Shown: positions 1 through 6,321 of the stretch, piece after piece
Numbering within the stretch: position 1 is the first letter of the stretch
Layout: every line of letters starts with the position of its first letter
Origin: Flavobacteriales bacterium
Lineage (GTDB): Bacteria > Bacteroidota > Bacteroidia > Flavobacteriales_D > Sanyastnellaceae
NCBI GenBank assembly: GCA_947464885.1
Contig: CANHYZ010000062.1
Span: 1-8,954 of the forward strand
DNA: 8,954 nt
Direction of reading: 5' to 3'
Notes under the pieces: generated by a model
The model's input: the letters and a program-made list of their open reading frames with translations, nothing else
What the model was told of the DNA's origin: nothing
The model's database searches: none
Position numbers and translations under genes: made by a program

Positions 1-25
1 CAACAAGAACAAGAATCTTCTTCAT
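1..25 (-). CDS. Possible 5' start of an unidentified protein, cut by the left edge
   Basis: An ATG at 25-23 on the minus strand opens a frame reading MKKILVLV before the window ends. A Lys-Lys start followed by a hydrophobic run is typical of a signal peptide or a Rossmann-type first strand, but eight residues cannot identify a product. It would lie 35 bp downstream of the RidA-family gene on the same strand, which fits an operon. No Shine-Dalgarno sequence is seen. A small inverted repeat ends two bases before the ATG. The competing reading is a plus-strand C-terminus in the same codon boundaries, ending FKAYAKRD at the TAG of 62-64 and overlapping the RidA stop. I slightly prefer the minus-strand start because the N-terminal pattern is less likely by chance than a 20-codon open frame. 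Confidence 0.4.
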
Positions 26-27
26 GA

Positions 28-50
28 CATAGGCGCATTCAAGGCCTATG
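28..50. repeat. Small inverted repeat (7-bp stem, 9-nt loop)
   Basis: CATAGGC at 28-34 is the exact reverse complement of GCCTATG at 44-50, with a 9-nt loop. There is no T-run on either side, so it is not a standard intrinsic terminator. It lies between the RidA-family stop and the putative next start on the minus strand, and could be a processing or attenuation hairpin, or chance. Confidence 0.35.
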
Positions 51-60
51 CCAAACGTGA

Positions 61-477
61 TTAGTCTTCAATTGTTGCGATGCACTTCAGCTCGATGGCA
101 ATCGGTGATGGGAGGGCATTAATCTCGACGGTGGTGCGACACGGCTGCGCATCTTTGAAGTATTCTGCGTAGAGCTTGTTGTAGGTGTGAAAATCGCGTT
201 TCATGTTAACCAGAAACACAGTCACATCCACGAGGTTTTCCCATTTGCTGCCGTTCTCTTCCAGAATCACACGCACGTTATCGAACACGTTGCGGCATTG
301 TGCTTCAAAGTCGAACGTGAGGTAATTGCCAAACTTATCCAACGTGAGGCCCGGGACGCCGCTATCCGTGGCATCGCTGCCCGCAATGCGTGGACCAACG
401 CCCGATAAGAACAAGAGATTTCCAACGCGACGCGTGTGTGGGTACAGACCAACGGGTTTGGGGGCTTTGCTTGACAT
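61..477 (-). CDS. RidA (YjgF/YER057c/UK114) family protein, probable 2-aminomuconate deaminase
   Basis: The product is a 138-residue, single-domain cytosolic RidA-fold protein, the usual length for the family, which forms trimers with active sites between subunits. The conserved arginine lies in PCRTTVEINALP (Arg114), followed by Glu118 and the C-terminal IAIELKCIA with Glu129. The N-terminal pattern KAPKPVGLYPHTRRVGNLLF, with LSGVGPR after it and VDVTVFLVNMKRDF (83-96), resembles 2-aminomuconate deaminase more than the generic imine deaminase RidA. That enzyme hydrolyses 2-aminomuconate to 2-oxo-4-hexenedioate and ammonia in tryptophan (kynurenine/3-hydroxyanthranilate) or 2-aminophenol breakdown. 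The RidA assignment is from visible motifs; the substrate is inferred from remembered family patterns. The ATG at 477 sits 21 bp downstream of a perfect TAnnTTTG box. No other gene of the pathway is in view, so the context neither supports nor excludes the specific role. Confidence 0.88.
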   Translation of the reverse strand: MSSKAPKPVGLYPHTRRVGNLLFLSGVGPRIAGSDATDSGVPGLTLDKFGNYLTFDFEAQCRNVFDNVRVILEENGSKWENLVDVTVFLVNMKRDFHTYNKLYAEYFKDAQPCRTTVEINALPSPIAIELKCIATIED

Positions 478-498
478 GATAATCGTGTTTTAACAGCG

Positions 499-506
499 CA
501 AAAATA
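499..506 (-). promoter_or_regulatory. Bacteroidota -7 box for the RidA-family gene
   Basis: On the minus strand this reads TATTTTTG, a perfect match to the Bacteroidota primary-sigma -7 consensus TAnnTTTG. It ends 21 bp before the ATG at 477. No clear -33 TTG is seen at the usual spacing. Confidence 0.6.
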
Positions 507-559
507 GGGATAAGGGATCAGGGGTGAGGCGTGATGGATAAGGGGAAGATCCCAATCCA

Positions 560-663
560 AATTCCGGTGTCGGGGCGCCCCTCGTGGGCGCCCATTCTAA
601 TGGGTGGGTGCCTCCCTTTATGCGGAAAAGGGCGCCCACGAGGGACTCCCCGACACTGGAATT
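560..663. repeat. 104-bp imperfect palindrome with 34-bp arms (REP/MITE-like)
   Basis: The arms at 560-593 and 630-663 are reverse complements at 31 of 34 positions. The exceptions are 566/657, a G-T pair that would wobble in RNA, 576/647 and 578/645. The 36-nt loop (594-629) contains a further weak stem, GGGTGG with CCTCCC. Each arm carries its own GC-rich dyads: GGGGCGCCCC at 572-581 and GGGCGCCC at 586-593 and 630-637. The ends are AATTCC and GGAATT. No target-site duplication is evident and the element contains no gene. It is far more GC-rich than its surroundings and lies between two divergent promoters. It looks like a small dispersed palindromic element rather than a terminator, since no gene converges on it and no T-run follows. 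No second copy is present in this window. Confidence 0.8.
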
Positions 664-666
664 CCC

Positions 667-674
667 TATCTTTG
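667..674 (+). promoter_or_regulatory. Bacteroidota -7 box for trhO
   Basis: TATCTTTG matches TAnnTTTG perfectly. It starts 4 bp after the right end of the long palindrome and lies 39 bp upstream of the trhO ATG. Any -33 contact would therefore fall inside the palindrome's right arm, where no TTG is present. Confidence 0.6.
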
Positions 675-713
675 CGCCCGCCTTCCTCAGACGTATAACA
701 TGCAATTGTACCG

Positions 714-1763
714 ATGAAAAAACTACACAACACCGTCGACCGGCGCGTACTCAAAGAACGCATCGTCCAGAGCAACGAACCGAGAATTACGGTTTCGTTC
801 TACAAATACCACCCCATTGCCAACCCGCAATTCTTCCGCGACTTCCTGTTTTTACAGTGGGAATCGCTAGGCGTTTTAGGCCGAACATATATCGCAGCCG
901 AAGGTATCAACGCGCAAATCAGCGTGCCGGCCAACCGCTTCGAGGCATTTCGTGACAACCTATTCAACATTACGTTTCTCAATGGTGTGCGATTAAACAC
1001 GGCGGTTGAAGACGACAGCAAATCATTCTACAAACTCATCATCAAACTGCGAGGCAAGATTGTGGCCGACGGCATTGAAGACCCAAGCTTCAACCCTTCC
1101 AATACCGGCGTGCACCTCTCCGCACAAGCGTTCAACGTATTGACCGCAAATCCCGACACCATTCTCATCGACATGCGCAACCACTACGAAAGCGAAGTGG
1201 GCCATTTCAAAAACGCGATACTCCCTGATGCCGATACGTTTCGTGAGGAAATCGAAATGGTGGAAGACATGCTCAAGGGCAAAGAAGAAAAAAACATCGT
1301 GATGTATTGCACAGGTGGTATACGTTGCGAGAAAGCCTCAGCCTACCTCAAACACAAAGGCTTTCCGAATGTGCATCAACTTGAAGGTGGTATCATAAAA
1401 TACGCGCGCGATATCCAGGCGGACGGATTGGAAAACCGATTTCTGGGCGTCAACTTTGTGTTCGACGAGCGCCTGGCAGAGCGCATTTCCGACGACGTAA
1501 TTGCGCAGTGTCATCAGTGCGGTGAACCTTTCGATCATCACACCAATTGCGCTAACCTCGCTTGTCACATTCTGTTCATTCAATGTCCATCATGCAAGGA
1601 GAAGATGAACAACTGTTGCTCCGATGCCTGCAAGGAAATTTCACAACTACCCGAAGAGGCACAAAAGGAATTGCGCAAAGGCAAAGCACCTGGTCGCAAC
1701 ATCTTCAAGAAAGGACGTGGGGAGCATTTGGTTTATAAACCGAATCGCATCAAGCCGGAATAA
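714..1763 (+). CDS. trhO: tRNA uridine(34) hydroxylase TrhO (rhodanese-domain, YceA/UPF0176 family)
   Basis: TrhO uses molecular oxygen to hydroxylate U34 of tRNAs that carry 5-hydroxyuridine-derived wobble bases, tuning decoding of codon families ending in purines or U. The 349-residue length matches E. coli TrhO (350). The layout is an N-terminal UPF0176 domain (about 25-115, with FYKYHPIANPQ and GRTYIAAEGINAQIS), a rhodanese domain (about 135-235) with the loop YCTGGIRCEKA carrying the catalytic Cys199 and a second Cys205, and a cysteine-rich tail. That tail holds C266/C269, C279/C284, C291/C294 and C301/C302/C306, and ends in the basic stretch FKKGRGEHLVYKPNR. The gene reads from its own -7 box and converges on the desaturase with only 2 bp between stop codons, so any terminator must lie inside the neighbouring coding sequence. 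The match extends over the full length. Confidence 0.95.
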   Translation: MKKLHNTVDRRVLKERIVQSNEPRITVSFYKYHPIANPQFFRDFLFLQWESLGVLGRTYIAAEGINAQISVPANRFEAFRDNLFNITFLNGVRLNTAVEDDSKSFYKLIIKLRGKIVADGIEDPSFNPSNTGVHLSAQAFNVLTANPDTILIDMRNHYESEVGHFKNAILPDADTFREEIEMVEDMLKGKEEKNIVMYCTGGIRCEKASAYLKHKGFPNVHQLEGGIIKYARDIQADGLENRFLGVNFVFDERLAERISDDVIAQCHQCGEPFDHHTNCANLACHILFIQCPSCKEKMNNCCSDACKEISQLPEEAQKELRKGKAPGRNIFKKGRGEHLVYKPNRIKPE

Positions 1764-1765
1764 GA

Positions 1766-2881
1766 CTAGCCGCCAATCTCACTGAGCTTCGGCACGCCTT
1801 GCATTCTCAAAAACGCAATGTGCTCTCGCAACGCTTCGCCAAAGGTGGATTTCTCGTAATAAGGCACACCGAATTCTGACGCGGTCTTTTTCACAATTTC
1901 CGCAATCGCCGGGTAATGCACGTGGCAAATTTTGGTGAAGAGGTGATGCTCGATCTGAAAATTTAATCCCCCCACATACCACGACAACCATTTGTTTTGC
2001 GTAGAAAAATTCATTGTTGTTCGCAGTTGATGTTCTGCCCATGAATACGGAATAAATCCCTTTTCATCCGGTTGTGGGAAGTAAGCATCAGGCACCACGT
2101 GTGCCAATTGAAACACGACAGACAGAATCCATCCGCTCACCGCTTGCATCACCAAAAACCCAACAATAGCCTGCCAAACCGGCATTCCCAAGTAAATGGG
2201 TAACCCAATAAATGCCGCGAAGTAGAACGTTTTTACCAGGGTAGTTTTAAACAGCCAAACAGCATTCTGTGCTTTTGTCTGCTTATTCAATCCGGCTTTC
2301 TTGTAGTGAAAAAATTGCACCAGATCCTTCAGCAAGCCCCAATACAACGTTAAAATCATGTAGAGGAAAAAGGCATAAATCCATTGATAGCGATGGACTT
2401 TCTTAGTGGGTCCGTGAGGAGAAAGTTTCAAGGCCAACTTGGTATCGATGTCCTCGTCCAATCCCGCAATATTCGTATACGTATGATGCAATACATTATG
2501 CTGCATCTTCCAGTTCATAACCGTTCCACCAAGCAAGTTCAAGCTATAGCCCACCCAGCGATTCACTTTTTCATTGGCCGAATAAGCGCCATGATTGGCA
2601 TCATGCATAACGCTCATACCAATACCCGCAAGGAAAATACCCGTCAACGCAAACAATGCGATACTCAGCAAAGGTGCAGGGATAAAAACGAGCTGCATCG
2701 CAATACAGCCTAAATAGCCACTCACCAGAACAATAGTCTTGACCACCATCGTTGCATTGGCAAATTTGCTTTTTCCAGTGGATTCGAAATAATCGTCGAC
2801 ACGCGAGCGGAGCTCCTTAAAGAACACCTGCTGTTCTGGCGTTCCAAACACGATTCCCGGTTTCGATTTCTGATGCTTCAA
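1766..2881 (-). CDS. Membrane fatty acid desaturase, front-end (delta-5/delta-6-like) class
   Basis: This is an integral-membrane di-iron acyl desaturase that introduces double bases-free cis unsaturation into acyl chains using O2 and electrons, usually from ferredoxin, adjusting membrane fluidity. All histidine boxes are present: HDANH (93-97), HNVLHH (128-133) and QIEHH (309-313), plus His261 in the conserved LAHVVPD stretch. Gln in place of His at the start of the third box marks the front-end/linoleoyl-CoA desaturase-like group (COG3239). There are about four to six membrane segments, at roughly 45-65, 70-92, 165-185 and 215-258. No cytochrome b5 domain is fused, as is usual for bacterial members. 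The start is TTG at 2881: no ATG lies in frame between an upstream TAA and codon 45, and starting at Met45 would remove a conserved soluble N-terminus. Substrate and regiospecificity cannot be read from sequence. Confidence 0.92.
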   Translation of the reverse strand: MKHQKSKPGIVFGTPEQQVFFKELRSRVDDYFESTGKSKFANATMVVKTIVLVSGYLGCIAMQLVFIPAPLLSIALFALTGIFLAGIGMSVMHDANHGAYSANEKVNRWVGYSLNLLGGTVMNWKMQHNVLHHTYTNIAGLDEDIDTKLALKLSPHGPTKKVHRYQWIYAFFLYMILTLYWGLLKDLVQFFHYKKAGLNKQTKAQNAVWLFKTTLVKTFYFAAFIGLPIYLGMPVWQAIVGFLVMQAVSGWILSVVFQLAHVVPDAYFPQPDEKGFIPYSWAEHQLRTTMNFSTQNKWLSWYVGGLNFQIEHHLFTKICHVHYPAIAEIVKKTASEFGVPYYEKSTFGEALREHIAFLRMQGVPKLSEIGG

Positions 2882-2899
2882 CGTGAAATAAATATGATA

Positions 2900-2907
2900 C
2901 GAAAGTA
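2900..2907 (-). promoter_or_regulatory. Near-consensus -7 box for the desaturase
   Basis: On the minus strand this reads TACTTTCG, one base off TAnnTTTG. It ends 18 bp before the TTG start at 2881, a plausible promoter distance. The support is positional and weak. Confidence 0.3.
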
Positions 2908-2929
2908 CTACGTGTAAACAGTAGACACT

Positions 2930-2937
2930 TAGATTCG
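2930..2937 (+). promoter_or_regulatory. Near-consensus -7 box for the thioredoxin lipoprotein
   Basis: TAGATTCG differs from TAnnTTTG by the same T-to-C change as the divergent box at 2900-2907. It also ends 18 bp before its gene's start at 2956, so the two boxes are arranged symmetrically. Confidence 0.3.
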
Positions 2938-2938
2938 A

Positions 2939-2955
2939 GGTTTATTTAATAAACC
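2939..2955. promoter_or_regulatory. 17-bp perfect palindrome, possible operator
   Basis: GGTTTATTTAATAAACC has perfect 8-bp half sites around one central base. It lies in the 74-bp spacer between two divergent genes and ends at the base before the TTG start at 2956. From the plus side it covers the expected transcription start and leader; from the minus side it lies upstream of the promoter, where an activator could bind. The dyad is seen directly; regulatory use is inferred, and no regulator gene is in the window. Confidence 0.45.
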
Positions 2956-4149
2956 TTGGCTGTGCGTTTCCTACTCTTCTTCTTTGCATGCTGTTTAGTT
3001 GTCGCGTGCTCGACAAAAAAACCTTCGCCTCAATCGGGTTATTACACGCTGGTGTTCCAAACAGATAATGGAAATATCCCCACACGTTTGAGCATTAGCG
3101 GTTCCGCGGGTTGGCAGATTATCAACGCCGGCGAAGTGATTCAACTCGACTCAGTGATTTTGCGGAACGACTCGTTTTTCGTCAAACTTCCACTATTTGA
3201 CTCGTCCATCAAAGGCACATGGCGCAAGGATAGTCTTATGGGAGAATGGACCGATCATTCACGCAAAGATTATAGCATTCCATTTACGGCAACCATAGGG
3301 ACATCGGCAAGCTGTGAGAGTAGCGTAGAGGAATTGAATTATGATGTCGTGTTCTCACCGGAAGACACAACATCGTCAAGTAAAGGGGTAGCTGTTTTGC
3401 AGCAACATGGCACGTGTGTTACGGGCACCGTACTCACTGAAACGGGCGATTATCGTTACCTGCAGGGAGAGCTTAACGGTGATTCACTGTGGCTTTCCGC
3501 TTTCGACGGAACACATCTTTTCTATCTGACAGGAAGACTGGTTGGCGATAGCATTATCGGCGGAGTTTTTCTGAGCGGGAAGCATTGGAAAGAACCGTGG
3601 TCAGCGCATAAAAGCGCTATAAACACCTTGCGTGATCCTGATTCCATTACATCACTGCGTGAGGGGCGACAACCCGAATTCACCGTTCATAATAGCTCGG
3701 GCCAAATGATTCGCTTCGATTCCACAACCTGGAAAAACCACGTAAGCATTGTGCAGATTATGGGTTCTTGGTGTCCCAATTGCACGGATGAAAGTCGTTT
3801 TCTGAAAACGCTGTTTGACGAACATACAACGAGGGGTTTGCGCATTATTCCCGTGGCTTTCGAAAGAGGAGATGATACGATTGCCGCATGTGCTCGCGTT
3901 CAAAAACAATTTACCCAACTCGGATTATCATATCCGTTCTACTACGGCGGACAAGCGAGTAAAACCGCAGCCCTCAGCACCTTCAACTTTTTGGATGAAG
4001 TACACTCCTTCCCTACGACCATCTTTATCGATCGCCAGGGTAAGATTCGTAAAATTTTTACCGGTTTTTATGGCCCGGGAACAGGTGAAGAATATACCCG
4101 TCATACAAAGGCCATCAGCACTTTCGTGGACAGCTTGATGACCGAATAG
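2956..4149 (+). CDS. TlpA-like thioredoxin-fold lipoprotein with a novel-looking N-terminal region
   Basis: The product is a probable envelope lipoprotein thiol-disulfide protein of 397 residues. A hydrophobic signal (4-17) ends in a lipobox VVAC with lipidated Cys18. Residues about 28-215 are beta-rich and partly resemble the DUF4369-type domain that precedes thioredoxin domains in Bacteroidota, though I cannot assign it firmly. Two extra cysteines there (C120, C154) could form a disulfide. The C-terminal domain (about 238-395) has the redox motif WCPNC (Cys273, Cys276) and the cis-proline loop SFPTTIFID (Pro353). CPNC is a plausible TlpA/AhpC-type active site; reductase or isomerase direction is not predictable. 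The start must be TTG at 2956 or GTG at 2962: TAA at 2950-2952 closes the frame upstream and the next Met (95) would lose the signal. It converges with the next gene, with 4 bp between stops. Confidence 0.85.
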   Translation: MAVRFLLFFFACCLVVACSTKKPSPQSGYYTLVFQTDNGNIPTRLSISGSAGWQIINAGEVIQLDSVILRNDSFFVKLPLFDSSIKGTWRKDSLMGEWTDHSRKDYSIPFTATIGTSASCESSVEELNYDVVFSPEDTTSSSKGVAVLQQHGTCVTGTVLTETGDYRYLQGELNGDSLWLSAFDGTHLFYLTGRLVGDSIIGGVFLSGKHWKEPWSAHKSAINTLRDPDSITSLREGRQPEFTVHNSSGQMIRFDSTTWKNHVSIVQIMGSWCPNCTDESRFLKTLFDEHTTRGLRIIPVAFERGDDTIAACARVQKQFTQLGLSYPFYYGGQASKTAALSTFNFLDEVHSFPTTIFIDRQGKIRKIFTGFYGPGTGEEYTRHTKAISTFVDSLMTE

Positions 4150-4153
4150 TTCT

Positions 4154-4720
4154 TTACAGATCCAGGTAAATAGCAATACCGCCCGAGAACGTCATCAGAA
4201 AACGATCGTTCAACTGCGCACGCGAATCACTGCTGGATTCATCAATCCAATAGCCGCCATAACCGGCGTAGATATCAAAGCTGAATCCCTTTTGTGTCAC
4301 GTGAAACCCGGGGCCAAAACCGAAGTTAACTCCGGTACCATTCACACGATACTCTGTATACTCACCCGTTATGTAGTCGTAATCAGCACTGAGTCTTGAG
4401 CGATATTCATACTCTGTACCTACATGCATAAATAAGTCTCCCAAGGAATAACGCTTAATGCGCGCATAACCGGTCAAGCCGCCGTTATAGTATTGTTCAT
4501 CACCCAAATCTGCCGGCACGAAGGAAACATGCAGACCATAAATCTCCGGCCAGTAACGGTAGCTCAATCCCTTACCATTAGAGGAGCTAAGGATTAAACC
4601 GAGGCCGTGACCTCCCTTCTGTTGCTTATCAGGAGTCTCCGAAGTTGTTGCTTGTTGCGCGCTAGCTGTAAGTGAAACAAACAGGCACAGCACACACATA
4701 CTTGCGATGATTTTTTTCAT
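4154..4720 (-). CDS. Small secreted protein, probable outer-membrane beta-barrel
   Basis: I recognise no named family. The 188-residue product begins with a clear Sec signal (MKKIIASMCVLCLFVSL, cleavage probably after ASA at residue 21) followed by a low-complexity Gln/Thr linker. From about 38 onward the sequence alternates polar and aromatic or hydrophobic residues with many Gly, Tyr and Phe, for example GLSYRYWPEIYGLHVSF, YEYRSRL and FSFDIYAGYGGYW, the usual look of an eight-strand outer-membrane barrel. The last strand, FSGGIAIYLDL, ends in Leu rather than the more typical Phe. It starts 11 bp downstream of the M28 peptidase stop on the same strand, so it is likely the last gene of that operon. 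It could be a structural or adhesin-like barrel; no catalytic residues are apparent. Confidence 0.7.
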   Translation of the reverse strand: MKKIIASMCVLCLFVSLTASAQQATTSETPDKQQKGGHGLGLILSSSNGKGLSYRYWPEIYGLHVSFVPADLGDEQYYNGGLTGYARIKRYSLGDLFMHVGTEYEYRSRLSADYDYITGEYTEYRVNGTGVNFGFGPGFHVTQKGFSFDIYAGYGGYWIDESSSDSRAQLNDRFLMTFSGGIAIYLDL

Positions 4721-4731
4721 GGTTTTATGAT

Positions 4732-6321
4732 TTAGTTTTTAAAATCACTAACGACATCTACTTTGAGCTTGTCCGGGCGATTGGCCACTTCCCACGCGGT
4801 GTGAAAGACTAGTCGCGTGATTTGTTCCATTTTCTTGTACGCGATCTTCTTAGCATCATCACCCGGTTTGTGATAATCTTCGTGGACGCCACTAAAATAG
4901 AAAATCACCGGAATATTGTGCTTCGCGAAATTGTAGTGATCACTACGATAGTAAAAACGGTTGGGGTCGTTTGGGCTGTTAAACGTGTAATCCAGATTCA
5001 GATTACTGTATTTGGCATTACAATCTTCCGAGATTTTATGCAAATCTGTACTTAACTTATCCGAACCAATGAGGTAGATGTAGTTCGAGTCTGCAGCGTG
5101 CTCCACATCAGTTCGGCCTATCATATCGATATTCAAATCACAAACCGTATTCTCCAAGGGAAAAATTGGGTGATCTGAATACCATTCACTACCCAACAAA
5201 CCCTTTTCCTCTCCACTGACATGCAAAATCAACACGCTGCGTTTTGGACCATGGCCTTCCATCTTCGCTAGCTGAAACGCTTCAGCGATTTCCATTGTAG
5301 CTGAGGTTCCACTGGCATCATCATCCGCACCATTGTTGATTTGGCCATTCACTATACCGATGTGATCATAATGTGCGGAGACTACAACGACTTCATTCTT
5401 AAGCAACGGGTCATTACCTTCCACAAAAGCCATTACATTTTTCGCTTCCAGACGCTCCCGTTTTTGTTCCACATGAAAAACAACGTCAACCTTTACCATC
5501 AAGGGTTTCGTGCGCTTTCCCTTATTCAATTTCACCTGCATTGTTTCAATGTTCTTACCGCTTGATTGTAACAACGTATTTGCAAATGCGGGAGAGATAT
5601 AGATGACTGGTATGTGCGCGACTTCGGCTGTTTCCTTATCGCGTTCCAACCGAATAGGTGCTTGTTCAAGCCAGTAGCGCACACGCTTCATGTACATGTC
5701 GTAATTCGTATTCACAACAAGCAAAAACTTCGCTCCTGCTTTCTCTGCCGCCTCTGCCTTTAGTAAAACATCATCATTCCAATCAGATGTTTCATTAGAA
5801 CCGGTAATCTTGCTCCTGCCCTTGGAGTCCATCGGTTCTCCGCTTAAACAGATCACACCGAACCCGGTTGACTTTGACTTCCAGCCCTTATAATCATTAT
5901 GACGCTCGTCGCGAATACCATAGCCTGCAAAGACCAACTCCGTTGATTTTATTTCCTGAGCATCCATTCCAAAGAAATAGAAATCGTCCGGGAAGATCTT
6001 GCGCGCTCCTGCATATTCTGCATAGGATCCCACATTGCTTTCCCTGCGCAGAGGGTATGATTGAAACCACGAACCCGGTGTGGCCTGTTGCATACGCAGA
6101 GACTCATAATATGTGGAGATATACTGCGCAGCCTTTTCGATACCAGGCGTACCGGTCTCCCTTCCCTCAAACTCGTCCGATGCTAGGGTAAACACATGCT
6201 TTGTTAACTGCTCAGCTTTTATACTGCGCGCATAACGCATGGCTAACGTGTCATGTCCTTGAGCCAACAAGTGATCCACGTGAAAAAAGACACTTAAACA
6301 ACAGATAACGATAATTCTCAT
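4732..6321 (-). CDS. Secreted M28-family zinc peptidase with PA-domain insertion
   Basis: This is an exported di-zinc aminopeptidase or carboxypeptidase-like enzyme of 529 residues. A Sec signal occupies about 1-21 (IIVICCLSVFF, ending LLAQ). The N-terminal lobe has the family's start of domain (LASDEFEGRETGTPG, about 46-60). A PA-like segment (about 125-265, including FAGYGI and VINTNYD-like strands) separates it from the catalytic lobe, where all zinc ligands are present: SAHYDH (His317), NGADDDASG (Asp334), SGEEKG (catalytic Glu371, ligand Glu372), LNIDMIG (Asp399) and HEDYHKPGDD (His484). The start was set at ATG 6321, not an upstream in-frame TTG at 6327, because ATG 6321-6319 overlaps the rpiB stop TGA as a 4-bp ATGA coupling. 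Likely role is extracytoplasmic peptide degradation; specificity is unknown. Confidence 0.92.
   Translation of the reverse strand: MRIIVICCLSVFFHVDHLLAQGHDTLAMRYARSIKAEQLTKHVFTLASDEFEGRETGTPGIEKAAQYISTYYESLRMQQATPGSWFQSYPLRRESNVGSYAEYAGARKIFPDDFYFFGMDAQEIKSTELVFAGYGIRDERHNDYKGWKSKSTGFGVICLSGEPMDSKGRSKITGSNETSDWNDDVLLKAEAAEKAGAKFLLVVNTNYDMYMKRVRYWLEQAPIRLERDKETAEVAHIPVIYISPAFANTLLQSSGKNIETMQVKLNKGKRTKPLMVKVDVVFHVEQKRERLEAKNVMAFVEGNDPLLKNEVVVVSAHYDHIGIVNGQINNGADDDASGTSATMEIAEAFQLAKMEGHGPKRSVLILHVSGEEKGLLGSEWYSDHPIFPLENTVCDLNIDMIGRTDVEHAADSNYIYLIGSDKLSTDLHKISEDCNAKYSNLNLDYTFNSPNDPNRFYYRSDHYNFAKHNIPVIFYFSGVHEDYHKPGDDAKKIAYKKMEQITRLVFHTAWEVANRPDKLKVDVVSDFKN

Noticed and set aside
2..64. Plus-strand C-terminus ending FKAYAKRD, stopping at TAG 62-64
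   Set aside because: Twenty open codons are not strong evidence, and a typical protein start lies on the opposite strand in the same codon boundaries. It remains possible as a convergent gene overlapping the RidA stop by 3 bp.
560..663. Intrinsic terminator
   Set aside because: The genes on both sides point away from it, so there is no transcript to end, and no T-run follows either arm.
584..955. 123-codon plus-strand frame crossing the palindrome into trhO
   Set aside because: It runs through the palindrome and overlaps the well-supported trhO in another frame, with no recognisable protein content.
1761..1768. Terminator between the convergent trhO and desaturase genes
   Set aside because: Only 2 bp separate the stop codons and no stem followed by a T-run is visible nearby.
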